In this document: piece after piece, positions 13,688 through 15,583 of the stretch
How positions within the stretch are numbered: the stretch's first letter is position 1
Layout: every line of letters begins with the position of its first letter
NCBI GenBank assembly: GCA_023391185.1
Contig: JAEWBI010000014.1
Coordinates: 1-15,583, forward strand
DNA length: 15,583 nucleotides
Reading direction: 5' to 3'
Source: Bacillota bacterium
GTDB lineage: Bacteria; Bacillota_I; Bacilli_A; RF39; UBA660
Position numbers and translations under genes: made by a program
The notes under the pieces: generated by a model
The model's input: only the letters and a program-made list of their open reading frames with translations
Databases searched by the model: none
What the model was told of the DNA's origin: nothing

Positions 13688-14588
13688 ATTCATCTCCTAA
13701 AAATTTGATAATCTTTTCATATGCTAAGTTAGTATATTTTTTATCAAGTATATTTGTTAAAAAACCATGATTAGCGCCCATAAAAACATAATACTTACTT
13801 TTAACAAAGTGTGACTTTAGTTTTTTATAATAAGCAATTCCTTCGTCACGAAGTGGATCATTTTCTGCTACTATAATAAGCGTCTTTGGTAGACCAAATA
13901 AATGTTTTGATTCAAGTGGAGCGATATATGGATTTGATAAATCATTAGGATTAATAATATAATGATTTATAAAATCACATAACTGCACTCTTGTTATTAT
14001 ATAATTACTACCTTTCTCTACTACTGACTTATATTTTGAATTTTCACTATAATCAGTTTGTAAGGCTGGATATAAAAGAATTTGTTTTGATACTTTAAAG
14101 GACTTTTCATCACGTGCTCTTTGGCAAACAGCGGCTGATAAATTACCACCTGCAGAATCTCCAATAATAGCAATATCTTTTTTTTCTATATCCATAGATA
14201 ATATGTTTTTGTATATGAAATTAATTACATCATAACAATCATTAAAACCGGCAGGAAAAGGATTTTCAGGTGCAAGACGATACTCAATAGAAATAACTAC
14301 TCTGTTTGTTCTTTTAGCCATGTCATAACATATATTAGTATATGTATCAACACTGCCTGCTATCCAACCACCACCATGAATAAATATAATTACTTTGTGT
14401 TTTTTTCCATCATTAAAAGGATTGAAAATTCTAACAGGTACTTTTCTATCATCTAAATTGATTTTTATGTCTTGGAATTTCTTTTTTTTATTTAAAGTAG
14501 GATTAACTACTTTTTGAAAAAGTCTAAAAAGTTTATAATTTTTCTTTATGTCAAAATCTTCAGCAACCTTATAAACAATATTCTTCAT
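13671..14588 (-). CDS. HSL-family (family IV) alpha/beta hydrolase, esterase-like
   Basis: A 305-residue carboxylesterase of the hormone-sensitive-lipase family. It shows the oxyanion-hole motif HGGGW at 71-75 and the nucleophile elbow GDSAG at 143-147 with Ser145. Asp244 sits in AENDPLRDEG and His274 in GANHGF, so the catalytic triad is complete. The YRLAPENPFPAG block at 103-114 is also typical. No signal peptide; cytoplasmic. The ribosome binding site is weak (GGTG). It is the first gene of the probable operon and overlaps the acyltransferase gene. The pairing of an ester-cleaving and an acyl-transferring enzyme suggests one pathway on an ester or acylated lipid. Confidence 0.92.
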   Translation of the reverse strand: MKNIVYKVAEDFDIKKNYKLFRLFQKVVNPTLNKKKKFQDIKINLDDRKVPVRIFNPFNDGKKHKVIIFIHGGGWIAGSVDTYTNICYDMAKRTNRVVISIEYRLAPENPFPAGFNDCYDVINFIYKNILSMDIEKKDIAIIGDSAGGNLSAAVCQRARDEKSFKVSKQILLYPALQTDYSENSKYKSVVEKGSNYIITRVQLCDFINHYIINPNDLSNPYIAPLESKHLFGLPKTLIIVAENDPLRDEGIAYYKKLKSHFVKSKYYVFMGANHGFLTNILDKKYTNLAYEKIIKFLGDEYEKKN

Positions 14589-14611
14589 ATAGCACCAACT
14601 TTTCTATAAAT

Positions 14612-14620
14612 ATTATAACA
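14612..14620 (-). promoter_or_regulatory. Extended -10 promoter of the hydrolase/acyltransferase operon
   Basis: TGTTATAAT on the minus strand, 24 bases before the ATG. No clear -35; the spacer contains the T-tract of the preceding terminator. The flanking TATGTTATAATA equals that before the 235-residue gene. Confidence 0.5.
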
Positions 14621-14621
14621 T

Positions 14622-14642
14622 AAAAAAAGAGTTGATAACCCT
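14622..14642 (-). terminator. Weak intrinsic terminator of the metallopeptidase-like gene
   Basis: On the minus strand AGGGTT and AACTCT pair (6 bp, one G-U) around a three-base loop, followed by seven T. It begins one base after the stop codon. The stem is short, so some read-through into the operon is possible. Confidence 0.5.
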
Positions 14643-14643
14643 A

Positions 14644-15480
14644 TTATGCGAGTTCCAATTCTTCTACTTCACCAAAATCATAGAAATTAGTCTTGGACTT
14701 GGCTGTTTTTAAACGGTCAATTATTCTTGTTTGTAACCAGTCATTTTCTAGTATATGATAGTTCTCTAAAAAATCTGGTTCATGTATATAATTAAGGACT
14801 GTCTTATAATTACCATTAAATACTAATTTGTTAGTATTTTTACCTATTTTCTTTTCTACCATTCTTGCATACTCAACATTGTTTTGATATGGAATACTAG
14901 GGAAAAGAAATAAATCATGTGCATCAGCAAATTTTCTAGCATAGTACTCTACTAAACCCTCATCTAATAGTTCACCTTTTACGCCACGGCAATCATATAA
15001 TTTGCCATCATAATTTATTGAAAATACTTCTTCATCAGATTTCATATGAATGATAGAATGAAATATTTCATGGATAACAACGCCTTTAGTAATATCAAGA
15101 TGGGTTAAATTTTTTTGCCTTACTAAATTAGCAAGTTCTTCACCAGAAAAAGTTTCTTTTGAACTATTCTTTAATTTTTGTAAAATATCATCAATTGGTA
15201 AATGCTCAACTACTACCTCCATTCCTCTTTTATAAGTTGTCTTATAAAAAAGTTCAGGTGATAAATGTAATTTATTAGTTCTATTCTCCCACCTACCTGG
15301 TCCTTTAGAGAATATTCCACCTTCATCAATTACAATATCTTCATCATAATTGAAATTATTTATTATTCTTTTACTTTCTTCTGATAATACATCCTCATAA
15401 TCTTCTAATATTAGGGAGTATATTTCTTTAACATATTCAATTATTTCAGTTTTAAAAGAATCAGTTTCAGTCTTTGTCAT
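14644..15480 (-). CDS. HEXXH metallopeptidase-like protein of unknown family
   Basis: 278 residues. VVIHEIFHSIIH contains the zinc-binding HEXXH motif (His137, Glu138, His141). About 32 residues further on, LLDEGLVEYYAR (Glu174/Glu178) fits the glutamate third ligand of gluzincin-type peptidases. A polar helical N-terminus (1-40) precedes a segment with GGIFSKGPGRWENRTNKLHLSPELFY, reminiscent of the edge strand before the active helix. There is no signal peptide or membrane segment, so it should act in the cytoplasm or be released otherwise. AGGAGGG at 15496-15490 is nine bases before the ATG. The active-site motifs are clear; the family, and whether it is proteolytically active, are not. Confidence 0.85.
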   Translation of the reverse strand: MTKTETDSFKTEIIEYVKEIYSLILEDYEDVLSEESKRIINNFNYDEDIVIDEGGIFSKGPGRWENRTNKLHLSPELFYKTTYKRGMEVVVEHLPIDDILQKLKNSSKETFSGEELANLVRQKNLTHLDITKGVVIHEIFHSIIHMKSDEEVFSINYDGKLYDCRGVKGELLDEGLVEYYARKFADAHDLFLFPSIPYQNNVEYARMVEKKIGKNTNKLVFNGNYKTVLNYIHEPDFLENYHILENDWLQTRIIDRLKTAKSKTNFYDFGEVEELELA

Positions 15481-15507
15481 GAAATGATACCCTCCTATAC
15501 TATACTT

Positions 15508-15518
15508 ATTATATTATA
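15508..15518 (-). promoter_or_regulatory. Overlapping -10 elements of the metallopeptidase-like gene
   Basis: Two overlapping TATAAT hexamers on the minus strand (15518-15513 and 15513-15508). The region upstream is the T-tract of the preceding terminator, and no -35 is clear. Confidence 0.4.
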
Positions 15519-15520
15519 CA

Positions 15521-15552
15521 AAAAAAGAAAACATTATTCAATAAATAATGTT
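15521..15552 (-). terminator. Intrinsic terminator of a gene entering from the right edge
   Basis: AACATTATT (15530-15538) pairs with AATAATGTT (15544-15552), a 9-bp stem and 5-base loop. On the minus strand it is followed by TTCTTTTTTT. Confidence 0.8.
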
Positions 15553-15553
15553 C

Positions 15554-15583
15554 CTATATGTCAAATAGTTTAAAGATTTTTTG
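15554..15583 (-). CDS. Last codons of a gene continuing beyond the window
   Basis: The minus strand reads QKIFKLFDI then TAG at 15556-15554, one base before a strong terminator. Nine open codons alone prove little. The terminator directly after the stop makes this the likely end of a minus-strand gene. Product unknown. Confidence 0.4.
   Translation of the reverse strand, partial: QKIFKLFDI

Noticed and set aside
1..15583. CRISPR array, insertion sequence, prophage, tRNA or rRNA
   Set aside because: No regularly spaced repeats, transposase or integrase products, tRNA-like folds or rRNA blocks were seen on either strand.

Overview
The window is very AT-rich, uses the standard genetic code (TGA is a stop, for example in dpaA), has strong AGGAGG-type ribosome binding sites, and encodes spore-specific proteins. 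This points to an endospore-forming low-GC Firmicute (Bacilli or Clostridia, possibly an uncultured gut lineage). The exact lineage cannot be read from this stretch.

Left part, bases 1-3730: a sporulation-flavoured locus. A truncated glutamine-dependent asparagine synthetase (asnB, minus strand) is divergent from dpaA-dpaB, the two subunits of dipicolinate synthase, which makes the spore-core chelator dipicolinic acid. After dpaB comes an unrecognised 373-residue beta-rich protein. Convergent to it is a cysteine-rich CotY/CotZ-like spore coat protein. The gap between the convergent genes holds three consecutive inverted repeats. dpaA and the coat gene each have a SigK-like promoter candidate with the same spacing.

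Middle part, 3776-10281, all minus strand: an unknown 235-residue protein; an ABC-F ATPase whose leader contains a 10-codon upstream ORF with a perfect ribosome binding site followed by a hairpin, the arrangement typical of antibiotic-inducible ABC-F genes; an undecaprenyl-diphosphatase (uppP) directly behind a DUF368/PopT-type polyprenyl-phosphate transporter, together a lipid-carrier recycling pair; a MntP-type manganese exporter; an unknown 353-residue soluble protein; and a small single-pass membrane protein.

Right part, 10341-14620, minus strand: a compact probable six-gene operon: HSL-family alpha/beta hydrolase, condensation/alcohol-acetyltransferase-like enzyme, zinc-ribbon multi-pass membrane protein (DUF6320-like), unknown 199-residue protein, YbaK/ProX-type aminoacyl-tRNA deacylase and a small unknown protein. 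It runs from one extended -10 promoter to one intrinsic terminator. The first three genes overlap and look like one functional module acting on an ester or acyl substrate.

Right end: an unknown cytoplasmic HEXXH metallopeptidase-like protein, then the last codons and terminator of a gene that continues beyond the window. No tRNA, rRNA, CRISPR array, insertion sequence or phage gene was seen, and no gene-free stretch exceeds 300 bases. Several start codons were set at the ATG with correct Shine-Dalgarno spacing rather than at the longest frame.
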